From: DASSUW01 sp963759375
GTDB lineage: Bacteria; Actinomycetota; Thermoleophilia; Solirubrobacterales; Solirubrobacteraceae
Direction: 5' to 3'
Assembly: GCA_963759375.1 (NCBI GenBank)
Contig: CAVWYY010000008.1
Location: 580,972-644,971 of the forward strand
Length of the DNA: 64,000 nucleotides
Shown here in pieces: positions 20,507 through 28,617 of the stretch. The notes under the pieces are model-generated. The model did no database searches and was not told the origin of the DNA. It worked only from the letters and a program-made list of their open reading frames with translations. Position 1 is the first letter of the stretch, and the number at the start of each line of letters is the position of its first letter. The position numbers and the translations under genes are program-made.

Positions 20507-20960
20507 AGCTGCGCCTCCAGAACCTGGCTGAGACGCTCGAGCAGCACGGCCGCCTGCTCGCGCTCCGCTGGCGCGAGGCTCTCGAGCACCTGCGCGGCGC
20601 CAGGCGTCGACGATCTCGTGCGCGCGCTCGACGGCCTCGACGACCTCCGGCGGTGAGGGAGACGAGCACGGAGCGCCGGTCGATCTCCGAGTGCCGGCGA
20701 GTGACCAGGCCGTCGCGGGCCAGGCAGTCGAGCATCCGGGTGGCGGTCGGCGGCGCGACGCCGGCGGACTCGGCCAGCTCGCCGACCGACAGCTCGGCCG
20801 TGCCGCGCAGCGCCTCCAGCACCTGGTACTGCGGGAGCGACAGCTCACCGGGCAGCCGGCCGGCCCGCGCGCGCAGGCGGCGGGTGGTGCGGAAGAAGGT
20901 CTCCCAGGCTTCGCTGAAGCGCTGCTGGGTGTCGACGGCCACGGCCACGCGGCCAACCAA
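20503..20960 (-). pseudogene. MarR-family regulator with two apparent +1 frameshifts
   Basis: A MarR winged-helix repressor of about 150 residues split over three frames. Frame one (TTG 20960 or GTG 20948) gives ELSLPQYQVLEALRG, VGELAESAGVAPPTATRML and DRRSVLVSLT. Frame two continues EVVEAVERAHEIVDAW, frame three EREQAAVLLERLSQVLEAQL and a TGA that overlaps the MFS GTG start. Removing one base in 20644-20654 and one in 20591-20603 restores a full protein. Either a decayed repressor, which would free the pump, or consensus errors. It probably binds the palindrome just upstream. Confidence 0.75.
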
Positions 20961-20974
20961 GATAGCGTGGCAAC

Positions 20975-20990
20975 AATTAGCCTGCTAATT
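20975..20990. promoter_or_regulatory. MarR-type operator
   Basis: AATTAGC-CT-GCTAATT is a perfect 7+2+7 dyad, an A/T-rich palindrome of the size bound by MarR dimers. It lies 15-27 bases before the possible MarR start codons and just after the acyl-CoA ligase stop, so the regulator would control its own operon with the MFS pump. Confidence 0.6.
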
Positions 20991-20995
20991 ATCGC

Positions 20996-22609
20996 CTAGG
21001 CAGTGGCCTGGACCTGCAGCCCGAGCTCCTCGATCGCCTGCTCGCGCATCTTGTACTTCTGCACCTTGCCGGTGACGGTCATCGGGAACTCGTCGGCGAA
21101 CTTCACGTAGCGCGGCCGCTTGAAGTGCGCGATGCGGTCCTTGCAGTACTCGCGCACCTCGTCCTCGGTCAGCGTCTCGCCCTCGCGCACGCGGACCCAC
21201 GCCATCAGCTCCTCGCCGTAGCGGTCGTCCGGCACGCCGATCACCGACGCCTCGAGCACGGCCGGGTGCGTGTGCAGGAACTCCTCGACCTCGCGCGGGT
21301 ACACGTTCTCGCCGCCGCGGATGACCATGTCCTTCGAGCGCCCCACGATGTTCAGGTAGCCGTCGTCGTCCATCGTGGCCAGGTCGCCGGTGTGCATCCA
21401 GCCGTGATCGTCGACCGCCTCGGCCGTGCGCTCCGCGTCGTTCCAGTAGCCGGACATGACCGAGTAGCCGCGGGTGAGCAGCTCGCCGGGCTCGCCGCGC
21501 TCGACGGTGCGCCCGGTTTCCGGGTCGATGAGCTTGACCTCGAGGTGCGGGTGCACGCGGCCGACCGTCTGCGTGCGCTTCTCCAGCGAGTCGCCGGCCG
21601 CGGTCTGGGTCGACACCGGCGACGTCTCGGTCATGCCGTAGCAGATGGTCACGCCGTCCATGTGCATGCGGTCGATGACCTGCTTCATCACCTCGATCGG
21701 GCACGGCGAGCCGGCCATGATCCCGGTGCGCAGCGACGACAGGTCGAACTCGTCGAAGCGCGGATGGCTGAGCTCGGCGATGAACATCGTCGGCACGCCG
21801 TACAGGCTCGTGCAGCGCTCGTCCTGCACCGTGCTCAGGACCGCCTCGGGCTCGAACGCCGCCTCGGGGATGACCATCGTCGCGCCGTGGGTGACGCAGC
21901 CGAGGTTGCCCATGACCATGCCGAAGCAGTGGTAGAAGGGCACGGGGATGCAGACGCGGTCGGTCTCGTCGTAGGCACAGCCCTCGCCGACGAAGTAGCC
22001 GTTGTTGAGGATGTTGTGGTGGCTGAGCGTGGCGCCCTTCGGGAAGCCGGTCGTCCCGCTCGTGTACTGGATGTTGATCGCGTCGTCGCAGTCGAGCGCG
22101 GCCGGATCGGGGTCCGGCCCGTCGCCGGCGAGCAGCGCCTCCCACTCCGGCGAGCCGATCAGCACGACCCGCTCGAGCTCGGGCAGGTCGCCGCGGACCT
22201 CCTCGATCATCGCGGCGTAGTCGCTCGTCTTGAACGCGCGGGCGGCGATCAGCATCCGGCAGCCCGACTGGCGGAGCGCGTACTCGAGCTCGGACGTCCG
22301 GTACGCCGGGTTGACGTTGACGAGGATGATCCCGGCCTTCGCGGTGGCGAACTGGGTCAGCACCCACTCCGCGCAGTTCGGCGCCCAGATCCCCACGCGG
22401 TCGCCCTTCGCCAGGCCGGCGCCGAGCAGCCCCCGCGCGAGCGCGTTCACGTGCGTGTCGAGCTCGGCGTAGGTGAGGCGGACATCTTGGTGCCGGACGA
22501 CGAGCGCCTCGCGGTCACCGAACCGCGCGACCGCGCGCTCGAGGTTCTCGCCGATCGTCTCGCCGATCAGCGGCTTGCCGGAGACGCCTGACGCGTACGA
22601 GCGGGCCAT
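20996..22609 (-). CDS. Acyl-CoA synthetase (AMP-binding, FadD-like)
   Basis: A 537-residue ANL-superfamily ligase that would activate a fatty or short-chain acid through an acyl-adenylate to acyl-CoA. Motifs: YTSGTTGFPKGATLSH (P-loop A3), YGMTETSPV (A5), WMHTGDLATMDDDGYLNIVGRSKDMVIRGGENVYP in pieces (A7-A8 hinge), and the C-terminal catalytic Lys in TVTGKVQKYKM. The pattern is that of medium/long-chain FadD-type enzymes of actinobacteria. It lies downstream of a small secreted protein gene by 15 bases. Acyl chain preference is unknown. Confidence 0.92.
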   Translation of the reverse strand: MARSYASGVSGKPLIGETIGENLERAVARFGDREALVVRHQDVRLTYAELDTHVNALARGLLGAGLAKGDRVGIWAPNCAEWVLTQFATAKAGIILVNVNPAYRTSELEYALRQSGCRMLIAARAFKTSDYAAMIEEVRGDLPELERVVLIGSPEWEALLAGDGPDPDPAALDCDDAINIQYTSGTTGFPKGATLSHHNILNNGYFVGEGCAYDETDRVCIPVPFYHCFGMVMGNLGCVTHGATMVIPEAAFEPEAVLSTVQDERCTSLYGVPTMFIAELSHPRFDEFDLSSLRTGIMAGSPCPIEVMKQVIDRMHMDGVTICYGMTETSPVSTQTAAGDSLEKRTQTVGRVHPHLEVKLIDPETGRTVERGEPGELLTRGYSVMSGYWNDAERTAEAVDDHGWMHTGDLATMDDDGYLNIVGRSKDMVIRGGENVYPREVEEFLHTHPAVLEASVIGVPDDRYGEELMAWVRVREGETLTEDEVREYCKDRIAHFKRPRYVKFADEFPMTVTGKVQKYKMREQAIEELGLQVQATA

Positions 22610-22624
22610 GGCGTCACGTTACGC

Positions 22625-23083
22625 CTACTTCGGGTCCACCCGCAATTCGGCGATCTGCTTGCCCTGGCCCTCGTACTCGATCTCGAAGATGCCGGTGATG
22701 TCGGCGGGGAACGAGACCGTGGTCACCTTGCCGGGCTCGAGGTCCTTGGCGATGTCGTAGCCGTGGATGTGGACCTCCTCGGGCGTGTCCGAGACGACGC
22801 GGAACTTGACGGTGTCGCCCTGCTTGAACTCGAGCTTGACGACCTTCGAGCCGTCGAGCAGCGGCGGCTGCGGCTTGGGCGTCGCCGTCGCGGTCGGCGT
22901 CGCCGTCTCCTCGCCGGGCGACGCCTCCGGCTGCTCGGTCGTCGGCGTGGCGGTGGCGGTGGCGCCGGCGTTGGTGGCGGGCGGGCTGCTGTCGTCCTCG
23001 CTGCTGTCGGCCAGGACGATGACCGCCACGATCGCGATCACGGCGGCGATGCCGAGGAAGGTGAAGCGCTGTGCACGGCTCAT
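22625..23083 (-). CDS. Membrane-anchored cupredoxin-like protein
   Basis: A 152-residue protein with an N-terminal membrane helix or signal anchor (about residues 8-25, FTFLGIAAVIAIVAVIVLA), a long Thr/Ala/Pro/Glu spacer (26-75) and a C-terminal beta domain with EEVHIHGYDI and FEIEYEGQGKQIAELRV. The HIH pair and fold length resemble EfeO- or COX2-like cupredoxin modules, but there is no Cys, so a type 1 blue copper centre is unlikely. It stands between an MFS gene and the acyl-CoA ligase on the same strand. Partner unknown. Confidence 0.75.
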   Translation of the reverse strand: MSRAQRFTFLGIAAVIAIVAVIVLADSSEDDSSPPATNAGATATATPTTEQPEASPGEETATPTATATPKPQPPLLDGSKVVKLEFKQGDTVKFRVVSDTPEEVHIHGYDIAKDLEPGKVTTVSFPADITGIFEIEYEGQGKQIAELRVDPK

Positions 23084-23102
23084 GTCCGACAAGGGTAAGA
23101 CG

Positions 23103-24722
23103 TCAGATCCCGAGGACGGCCCGCAACAGGCCGCCGATGCTGCGCGGGTCCACGCCGTACTTGCGCTCGTAGGCCCGGCGCTCGCCCTCGTCGACGAGCG
23201 CGAGCGCCAGCTCCTCGCGAGACGAGCCGTAGCGGCAGGCGGCGCGGTCGAGCGCGCGCAGCGCCGCGTCCTGCAGCGCACCGTCGATGCCGCCGGTGTC
23301 GGGCAGCGTGCGGGGCTCGCACGGGTCGGCGATCGTGACCGGCTCGGGCGCGAACGACGGGCGGACGAGCAGCGCGCCGCCGGCCAGCACGGCGGCCGCC
23401 GCGGCAGCGGCGATCACGCGCCGGTCCCATGGCAGCAGCGCCAGGGCGCCGATCAGCGCGAGCACCCCGCAGATCACGAAGGCGGGCGCGAACGCCGAGT
23501 CGACCCCCGTGACGAGCGCGTCGTCCGCCCGCGCGGCCAGCTCGTCATAGGCCGGCCGGTCCTCGGGGTCGACGTCCGCCCGCGCGCGGTGAAGCGAGGA
23601 CTGCAGCTGCGCCCGCGGGTCGACCGGGTCGAGGTCGCCGACCAGCGCCCGCGCGAGCTCGAGCTTGTCGAGCGGCGGGAGCTTCGCGTCGAGCACCAGG
23701 GCGGTTCCCTGCTCGCGGCCGCCGGCGACCGCGTCGTCGATGCGGTCCGCCGCCACCGGGGCGAGCAGCACGAGCGCGATCGTGATGCCGGCGTGCCGGG
23801 CCGCGAGCAGGCGGGCCGCCTGGAGCGGCGTGCGCTCGGGCAGCAACTCGCCCGCGAGCGCCGGCAGCGCCAGCCCCATGCCGGCGCCGCCGAGCAGCTG
23901 CGGCACGACCGTCCACCACAGCGAGGCGGTGGGCAGCGACGCCAGCATCAGCACGCCGCCCGCGAGCAGCACCGCGCCCGCCGCCGCGCGCACTCGTGGG
24001 GGGCCGCCCACGCGCGCGACGGCGATCGCCGCCACCGGCAGGATCGACACCGCCGCGGCCGCCGCGAGCGGGCTGATCGACCAGCCGGTCACGAGCAGCA
24101 GCACGAGCAGGAACAGCACGCCGACCAGCGCCGCCGACACGAGCGCGAGCGTGATCGCCGGCCCGACCGCCCACGGCTCGCGCGGCTCGGGCGCCGCCTC
24201 CGGCTCGGGTGTCCGCCAGGCCGCGATCGCCGCGCCGGCAGCCACCGGGACCTGGACGGCGAAGATCGCCCGCCAGTCGAGCGCCTGGGTCAGCGCCCCG
24301 CCGATCGCGGGTCCGGCGGCGAACCCGAAGATCGCCGCGGCGTTCCAGCCGCGGCGCCCGCGCGCTCCCGCGTCGAGCAGCGCGAACGCCGACACCAGCA
24401 CCGCCGCCGCGCCCACCGCCTGCACGCAGCGCAGCGCGATCAGCAGTCCCAGCGAGTCGGCCGCCGCGCAGCCGAGCGACGCCGCCGCGAACAGCGTCCC
24501 GCCACCCGCCCCGAGGAGGCGCCGGCTCACCGGCATCCACGCGGCCGGGACGAGCGCGACCGCCAGCACCAGCGTGTACGCGCCGAGCACGGCGGCGGCG
24601 CCCTGCACCGACGCGCCGAGCTCATCGATGATCGGCGGCAGGGCCAGCGTGACGATCGAGGCGTCGGCGAGCGCGAGGGCGGCGGCGAGGAGGAGGAGCG
24701 CGGGGATCGCTACATGCTGCAA
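23103..24722 (-). CDS. MFS transporter with C-terminal extracytoplasmic extension
   Basis: A roughly 539-residue MFS protein. About 14 helices can be traced from HVAIPALLLLAAALALADASIVTLALP to ALLPWDRRVIAAAAAAAVLAGGALLV. Two soluble segments are unusual: one between the last helices (about 370-430, KLPPLDKLELARALVGDLDPVDP onward) and a C-terminal tail of roughly 90 residues with two cysteines. The start is uncertain: TTG 24722 places the first helix at the N-terminus, and GTG 24764 overlaps the divergent osmC start. Neither has a good ribosome site. Substrate unknown. Confidence 0.75.
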   Translation of the reverse strand: MQHVAIPALLLLAAALALADASIVTLALPPIIDELGASVQGAAAVLGAYTLVLAVALVPAAWMPVSRRLLGAGGGTLFAAASLGCAAADSLGLLIALRCVQAVGAAAVLVSAFALLDAGARGRRGWNAAAIFGFAAGPAIGGALTQALDWRAIFAVQVPVAAGAAIAAWRTPEPEAAPEPREPWAVGPAITLALVSAALVGVLFLLVLLLVTGWSISPLAAAAAVSILPVAAIAVARVGGPPRVRAAAGAVLLAGGVLMLASLPTASLWWTVVPQLLGGAGMGLALPALAGELLPERTPLQAARLLAARHAGITIALVLLAPVAADRIDDAVAGGREQGTALVLDAKLPPLDKLELARALVGDLDPVDPRAQLQSSLHRARADVDPEDRPAYDELAARADDALVTGVDSAFAPAFVICGVLALIGALALLPWDRRVIAAAAAAAVLAGGALLVRPSFAPEPVTIADPCEPRTLPDTGGIDGALQDAALRALDRAACRYGSSREELALALVDEGERRAYERKYGVDPRSIGGLLRAVLGI

Positions 24723-24756
24723 TGCCGAGACGGCAATTGCGAAATCGGAGGACGAG

Positions 24757-25188
24757 ATGGCCACGCGAAACGCGAGCGCAACCTGGAGCGGGAACCTCAA
24801 GGAGGGTCAGGGCACGATGGCGCTCGGGTCGGGCGTCTGGGAAGGACCGTTCTCCTTCAAGACGCGCTTCGAGGACGGCCAGGGCACGAACCCGGAGGAG
24901 CTGATCGGCGCCGCCGAGGCCGGATGCTTCACGATGCAGCTCTCCTCGTCGCTGTCGGAACTGGGTCACGTCCCCGACTCGGTCGAGACCCAGGCCAAGG
25001 TCCACATCCGCAACATCGACGGCGCGCCGACGATCTCGCAGATCGATCTCGTGACCCGTGCGAAGGTGCCAGGGCTCGACGACGCGACGTTCCAGAAGAC
25101 CGCTCAGGAGACGCGCGAGGTGTGCATCATCTCGCGCGCGCTCGCCGGCGTCGGCAACATCACGGTCGAGGCGACGCTCGAGAGCTGA
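24757..25188 (+). CDS. OsmC family peroxiredoxin
   Basis: A 143-residue OsmC/Ohr-fold thiol peroxidase that would reduce organic hydroperoxides. The reactive cysteines are in EAGCFTMQLS (peroxidatic) and REVCIISRALAG (resolving). The N-terminal SATWSGNLKEGQGTMALGSGVWEG and NPEELIGAAEA are typical of OsmC. GGAGG (24747-24751) stands 5 bases before the ATG. The tail-to-tail neighbour's stop begins at the very next base; the two stops together form TGATCA (25186-25191). Confidence 0.93.
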   Translation: MATRNASATWSGNLKEGQGTMALGSGVWEGPFSFKTRFEDGQGTNPEELIGAAEAGCFTMQLSSSLSELGHVPDSVETQAKVHIRNIDGAPTISQIDLVTRAKVPGLDDATFQKTAQETREVCIISRALAGVGNITVEATLES

Positions 25189-26532
25189 TCAGCCGTCCGC
25201 GAGCTTCGCCGGGTCGATCTCCTCGACCGGCCCGGCGACCGCGCGGGCGATCGCCCACAGCACGAGGCCGAACGCCAGCAGCCCGCCGGCGTAGGCGAAG
25301 ATCACCGCGTCCTCGACGGCCTTCTGGACGATCAGCGCGGCGCAGCACACGGCGCCGAGCACCGGGAAGCCGATCCAGGCGCGGAAGTGCTCGTGGTCGA
25401 CCGGCTGGTTGCGCAGCACGAGCACGGCGATGTTCACGGCCACGAACGCGAGCAGGAGCAGCAGCACGGTCGTGTCGGCGAGCGTCTCGAGGTCGCCGAC
25501 GATCACGAGCACGCCGGCGAGCGCGGCGCTCAGCACGACGCCGGCCCACGGCGTCCGGCGCACGCGGTGCACGCGCCCGAACCAGGGCGGGATCACACCC
25601 TGCTGCGCCATGCCGTAGAGCAGCCGGGACGCCATGACCATGTTGATGAGCGCGCCGTTGACGAGCGCGAACAGCGCGATCGCCGAGAACACCTTGGTGT
25701 TCATGGCCAGCGGACCCTGCTTGACCACCTCGAGCAGCGGCCCGTCTGACTCGGCCAGCGCGTCGGCGGGCACCGCCATCGAGGCGACGATCGTGACCAG
25801 CAGATAGGTCGCGCCGGCGATCCCGAGGCCGACGAACAGCGTGCGCGGGAACGTGCGCGGCGCCGCCTTCGTCTCCTCGGCCACGTTGACCGAGTCCTCG
25901 AACCCGATCAGCGCGTAGAAGGCCAGCGAGGCGCCGGAGATCACGAGCAGCAGCGGCGCGTCGCCGCCGTCCTTGAAATCGAACGCGCGGGAGGCGTCGC
26001 CACCGCCGTCGGCCAGGAAGGCGATGCCGATGACCGCGACGAGCAGCAGGCCCGTGAGCTCGATCAGCGTGCAGCCCATGTTGAAGCCGACCGACTCCTT
26101 GATCCCGCGGAAGTTGATCAGCGCGAGCACGGCGATGACCACGAGGCCGACGAGCACGGTCGGCAGGTCCACGAACTCGCTCAGGTAGTCGCCGCCGAAC
26201 GCGGTCGCCAGTGTGGCGGCCGACGCGACGCCGGAGCTCATGACGGCGAACGCGATCAGGAACGTGAGCAGCGGCGTGCGGAACGCCTTGTGCGCGAACA
26301 GCGCGGCGCCGCCGGCGTGCGGGTACTTCGACACGAGCTCGGCGTACGACGCCGCCGTGAACGCGGCGACGACCGCGGCGGCGGCGAACGCCGTCCAGAT
26401 CGCGCCACCGACCTTGTCTCCCACCTCGCCGACCAGCGCGTAGATCCCGCCGCCGAGGATGTCGCCGACGATGAAGAACAGCAGCATCGTCTTCGTGATC
26501 GCCGGCTTGAGCGCCGTATCCGAGCCCGCCAT
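25189..26532 (-). CDS. APC superfamily amino-acid permease
   Basis: A 447-residue permease with 12 to 13 membrane helices. The helix-1 substrate motif FIVGDILGGGIYALVGEVG and helix-6 region SLAFYALIGFEDSVNVAEETKAAPRTFPRTL are characteristic of the APA family. Likely moves an amino acid or amine with protons. It begins close downstream of the periplasmic-binding-type lipoprotein gene on the same strand but no common motif ties them. Ends flush against osmC. Confidence 0.9.
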   Translation of the reverse strand: MAGSDTALKPAITKTMLLFFIVGDILGGGIYALVGEVGDKVGGAIWTAFAAAAVVAAFTAASYAELVSKYPHAGGAALFAHKAFRTPLLTFLIAFAVMSSGVASAATLATAFGGDYLSEFVDLPTVLVGLVVIAVLALINFRGIKESVGFNMGCTLIELTGLLLVAVIGIAFLADGGGDASRAFDFKDGGDAPLLLVISGASLAFYALIGFEDSVNVAEETKAAPRTFPRTLFVGLGIAGATYLLVTIVASMAVPADALAESDGPLLEVVKQGPLAMNTKVFSAIALFALVNGALINMVMASRLLYGMAQQGVIPPWFGRVHRVRRTPWAGVVLSAALAGVLVIVGDLETLADTTVLLLLLAFVAVNIAVLVLRNQPVDHEHFRAWIGFPVLGAVCCAALIVQKAVEDAVIFAYAGGLLAFGLVLWAIARAVAGPVEEIDPAKLADG

Positions 26533-26556
26533 GCCGGGAGCCGTACCCGGCGGGCG

Positions 26557-27639
26557 CTACAGGTACTCGCGCCGGCCGCCGCGCATGCGGAACGTCGTGA
26601 AGCCCTCGTCCGGCGCGGGCAACGCGAGGTAGCGCTCGACGACGACGCGGCGCAGCCGCGCGCGCGAGCCGGCGTCGGTGATCGCCTCGAGGACGCGGCG
26701 CATCGCCGTGTAGGCGAGGACCGCGTACGGGTCGGGGCGGCGGCCGAACTCGCGCTCGAAGTCGGCCTCGAAGGTCCGCAGCTCGGGGGTCGAGCCCGGC
26801 TCGGGCGCGCTCGACACGAACACCGCGCGGCGGCGGGCCGCCGGCGGCAGGCGCGCGGGCAGGCCGGCTCGGGTCAGCTCGTCGGGGAAGATCAGCGCCG
26901 CGCGGGGGTGCTCGCGCGCGAGCGACTCGGCCACGCCTTCGGCCGACCGCAGGTCACTGCCGGCGTAGATCACCGCGTCGGGCCGCGTGGTCACGAGCCG
27001 AGGCGCGGCGTCGCGGACCTCGTCGGCGAGCGCCTCCGTCACCTTGCCGGCCTCGGCCTCGAGCGCGATCCGGTCGCCGAACCGGCTCGCGGCGTCCACC
27101 AGCACCCGCGCCTGCCTGCGGTCGTCGCCGATCACGCGCGCGAACGTCTGGTGGCCCGACGGGAACCAGCGCTCGGGCTCGCCGGGCGCGATCGGCTCGT
27201 TGAAGCCGGTGTAGCCGGCGCCGGGGCTGACCAGCAGCACGCCCGCCGCGTTGTAGAGCGGCACCTCGGTGAGCGCGGACTCGGACCGCAGCGCGCCGAT
27301 CGCGGCGATCACCTGCGGGTCGCGGATCACCTGCGCGGCGGCGGTGCCGGGGACCTTCGGCGGCGAGTCCTCGCCGGGCGATCCCTCGTCGACCGAGAAG
27401 AAGTTGATGCCGACGTCGCCGGCGCGGCCGTGCGCCTGCGCGATCGCCAGCTTCTGCGCGTCGACCATGTCGCGCCCGACGCCGCGGTCGGGGGCGGGGA
27501 GCGACGAGTAGACCGTGACGTTGGGGCCGATGATCCGGCCCCCCTGCTCGATCGCGGTCCGGTCGCCGCAACCCGCGAGGGCTGCGGCGACCGCGATCGC
27601 GACGAGCGAGCTAGCCCTCCAGGAGGACCGTGTCGTCAT
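26557..27639 (-). CDS. Branched-chain amino acid-type substrate-binding lipoprotein
   Basis: A 360-residue lipoprotein with a signal peptide and lipobox LAGC (Cys24). The mature part resembles the periplasmic binding fold of LivJ-type receptors: VTVYSSLPAPDRGVGRDMVDAQKLAIAQAHGRAGDVGINF, GALRSESALTEVPLYNAAGVLLVSP, and a closing AVLAYTAMRRVLEAI. No permease or ATPase genes stand next to it, so it may serve a distant ABC system or act as a sensor. Start ATG 27639 overlaps the end of the cupin gene by 29 bases. Confidence 0.85.
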   Translation of the reverse strand: MTTRSSWRASSLVAIAVAAALAGCGDRTAIEQGGRIIGPNVTVYSSLPAPDRGVGRDMVDAQKLAIAQAHGRAGDVGINFFSVDEGSPGEDSPPKVPGTAAAQVIRDPQVIAAIGALRSESALTEVPLYNAAGVLLVSPGAGYTGFNEPIAPGEPERWFPSGHQTFARVIGDDRRQARVLVDAASRFGDRIALEAEAGKVTEALADEVRDAAPRLVTTRPDAVIYAGSDLRSAEGVAESLAREHPRAALIFPDELTRAGLPARLPPAARRRAVFVSSAPEPGSTPELRTFEADFEREFGRRPDPYAVLAYTAMRRVLEAITDAGSRARLRRVVVERYLALPAPDEGFTTFRMRGGRREYL

Positions 27640-28006
27640 GCGAGTACGGCGGGGAGCAGCAGCACAGGAGCACGAGCGGCTCCTCGCCGGTGTTCCACAG
27701 CTTGTGGGCCACTCCGGGTGCGATGACCACGGTGTCACCGGCCCGGACGTCGGCCTCCTGGCCGCCGAGCCGCATGCGGCCGGCGCCCGCCGTGAAGTGG
27801 TAGATCTCCTCGGACTCGCGATGGAAGTGCTCGAACGTCTCGCGGCCCACGGGCACCGTCGCCTCGGCCAGCGACTGGTTGACCGCGTTGCCGGACGGGA
27901 CGCCCGCAAGCTCGCGGATGGTGGAGCCGTCGGCCGTGACGAACGGCTCTCGTTCTTCCAGACGGACGGTCTGCACGAGGCGCTCGACAGGGTAGACGAC
28001 GCGCAC
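27611..28006 (-). CDS. Cupin-domain protein
   Basis: A single-domain cupin of about 131 residues. Cupin motif 1 is HFHRESEEIYHFTAGAGRMRLGG in part (His, His, Glu ligands) and motif 2 is AGDTVVIAPGVAHKLWNTGEE. Such small cupins bind a metal and either isomerise or oxidise small molecules, or just sense sugars. The start is uncertain: GTG 28006 has a G-rich stretch before it; a GTG at 28069 would add 21 residues with no family likeness. A Cys-Cys-Cys run (LLCCCSPPY) near the end is unusual. Overlaps the lipoprotein gene by 29 bases. Confidence 0.82.
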   Translation of the reverse strand: MRVVYPVERLVQTVRLEEREPFVTADGSTIRELAGVPSGNAVNQSLAEATVPVGRETFEHFHRESEEIYHFTAGAGRMRLGGQEADVRAGDTVVIAPGVAHKLWNTGEEPLVLLCCCSPPYSHDDTVLLEG

Positions 28007-28093
28007 GAAGCGCCCCCGGCCGTGAGCCCGGCCGGAGGCGCGACATGTTGTGCTGTGAGCCTTGGTCACGAAGGGGAAGACGTGTCGAAGGCT

Positions 28094-28279
28094 CTAGGCG
28101 ACGGCCTTACGGGCCGCCGCGGAGTCCAGCCGGCGCGCGACGCGGCCGGCGGCGTACGCCGCCCGGCTGCGGACCGGCGGGGGGTGTTGCAGGCGCGCGG
28201 ATCTCGCCTCGCGCTTGGCGACCTGGACGCGCTCTGCCTGAACGGACTTGGCGACGGCCGGGTGCATCAGAGAATGCAT
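28094..28279 (-). CDS. Possible small basic protein (61 aa)
   Basis: ATG at 28279 with AGGGAG about 10 bases upstream opens a 61-codon frame, beginning MHSLMHPAVAKSVQAERVQV and then rich in Arg and Ala. No homologue is recognised. It lies between the cupin gene and the 28-residue ORF on the same strand. In G+C-rich DNA a frame of this length arises by chance often, so this is tentative. Confidence 0.3.
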   Translation of the reverse strand: MHSLMHPAVAKSVQAERVQVAKREARSARLQHPPPVRSRAAYAAGRVARRLDSAAARKAVA

Positions 28280-28322
28280 TTTGGGAGAGCTCCCTGTGTG
28301 GATGTGGACGGGGAGCCGCCCG

Positions 28323-28339
28323 TGTCCATCGAGTGGACA
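28323..28339. promoter_or_regulatory. Perfect dyad, possible operator
   Basis: TGTCCA-TCGAG-TGGACA is a perfect 6+5+6 inverted repeat located between the two small minus-strand ORFs. Its size suits a dimeric regulator. No adjacent regulator gene points to a binder. Confidence 0.3.
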
Positions 28340-28400
28340 GGACGACCGACAAGACGGTCACGGGCGGCGACTGCAGTGCTGCCCGCGACCTAGAAGGGAC

Positions 28401-28487
28401 TTAGTGCGCGAGCAGGAACGGACGCCGGAGCACGCCGGCGCCCATGCTGGGATTGGCCCAGTTGAACGTGTGGCGAGTGCTCTGCAT
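28401..28487 (-). CDS. Possible 28-residue peptide with ideal ribosome site
   Basis: The minus strand carries GGGAGGTGAG (28505-28496), one of the best Shine-Dalgarno matches in the window, 8 bases before an ATG at 28487. The frame encodes 28 residues starting MQSTRHTFNWANPSMGAG and ends with TAA at 28401, a rare stop codon here. No other gene explains this ribosome site. It could be a leader peptide or a free small protein. Expression is unproved. Confidence 0.45.
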   Translation of the reverse strand: MQSTRHTFNWANPSMGAGVLRRPFLLAH

Positions 28488-28512
28488 CAGTCCTGCTCAC
28501 CTCCCTTTCGCT

Positions 28513-28617
28513 GCGGCTGATGGCCGCGGTCGGTCGAACGGTCTGAAAAAGGTACAGGTCACCTCGGCGTGCCTGCAAGTGCGGCTAGCCGTACAGGGTT
28601 CGAATCCTCTCAGCTGC
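28513..28617. other. Structured gene-poor stretch between wecA-like gene and small ORFs
   Basis: The 540 bases from 28070 to 28609 lack an ordinary gene. This part holds several pairing elements: GCGGCTGA (28513-28520) can pair with TCAGCTGC (28610-28617), CGGCTAGCCG is a 10-bp palindrome, and GGTTCGAATCC resembles a tRNA T-loop on the plus strand. T-stem and anticodon arms do not fold, so it is not called a tRNA. On the minus strand it would be the leader of the 28-residue ORF. Confidence 0.3.

Noticed and set aside
25186..25191. TGATCA palindrome at the osmC/APC junction
   Set aside because: It is simply the two stop codons of convergent genes placed side by side.
28390..28578. 62-codon minus-strand ORF over the small-peptide region
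   Set aside because: No ribosome site, and it overlaps the better supported 28-codon frame in another phase.
28513..28617. tRNA-like element with GGTTCGAATCC and complementary ends
   Set aside because: The presumed T stem has at most three pairs, no anticodon arm folds, and the 3' arm overlaps the stop codon of the wecA-like gene.
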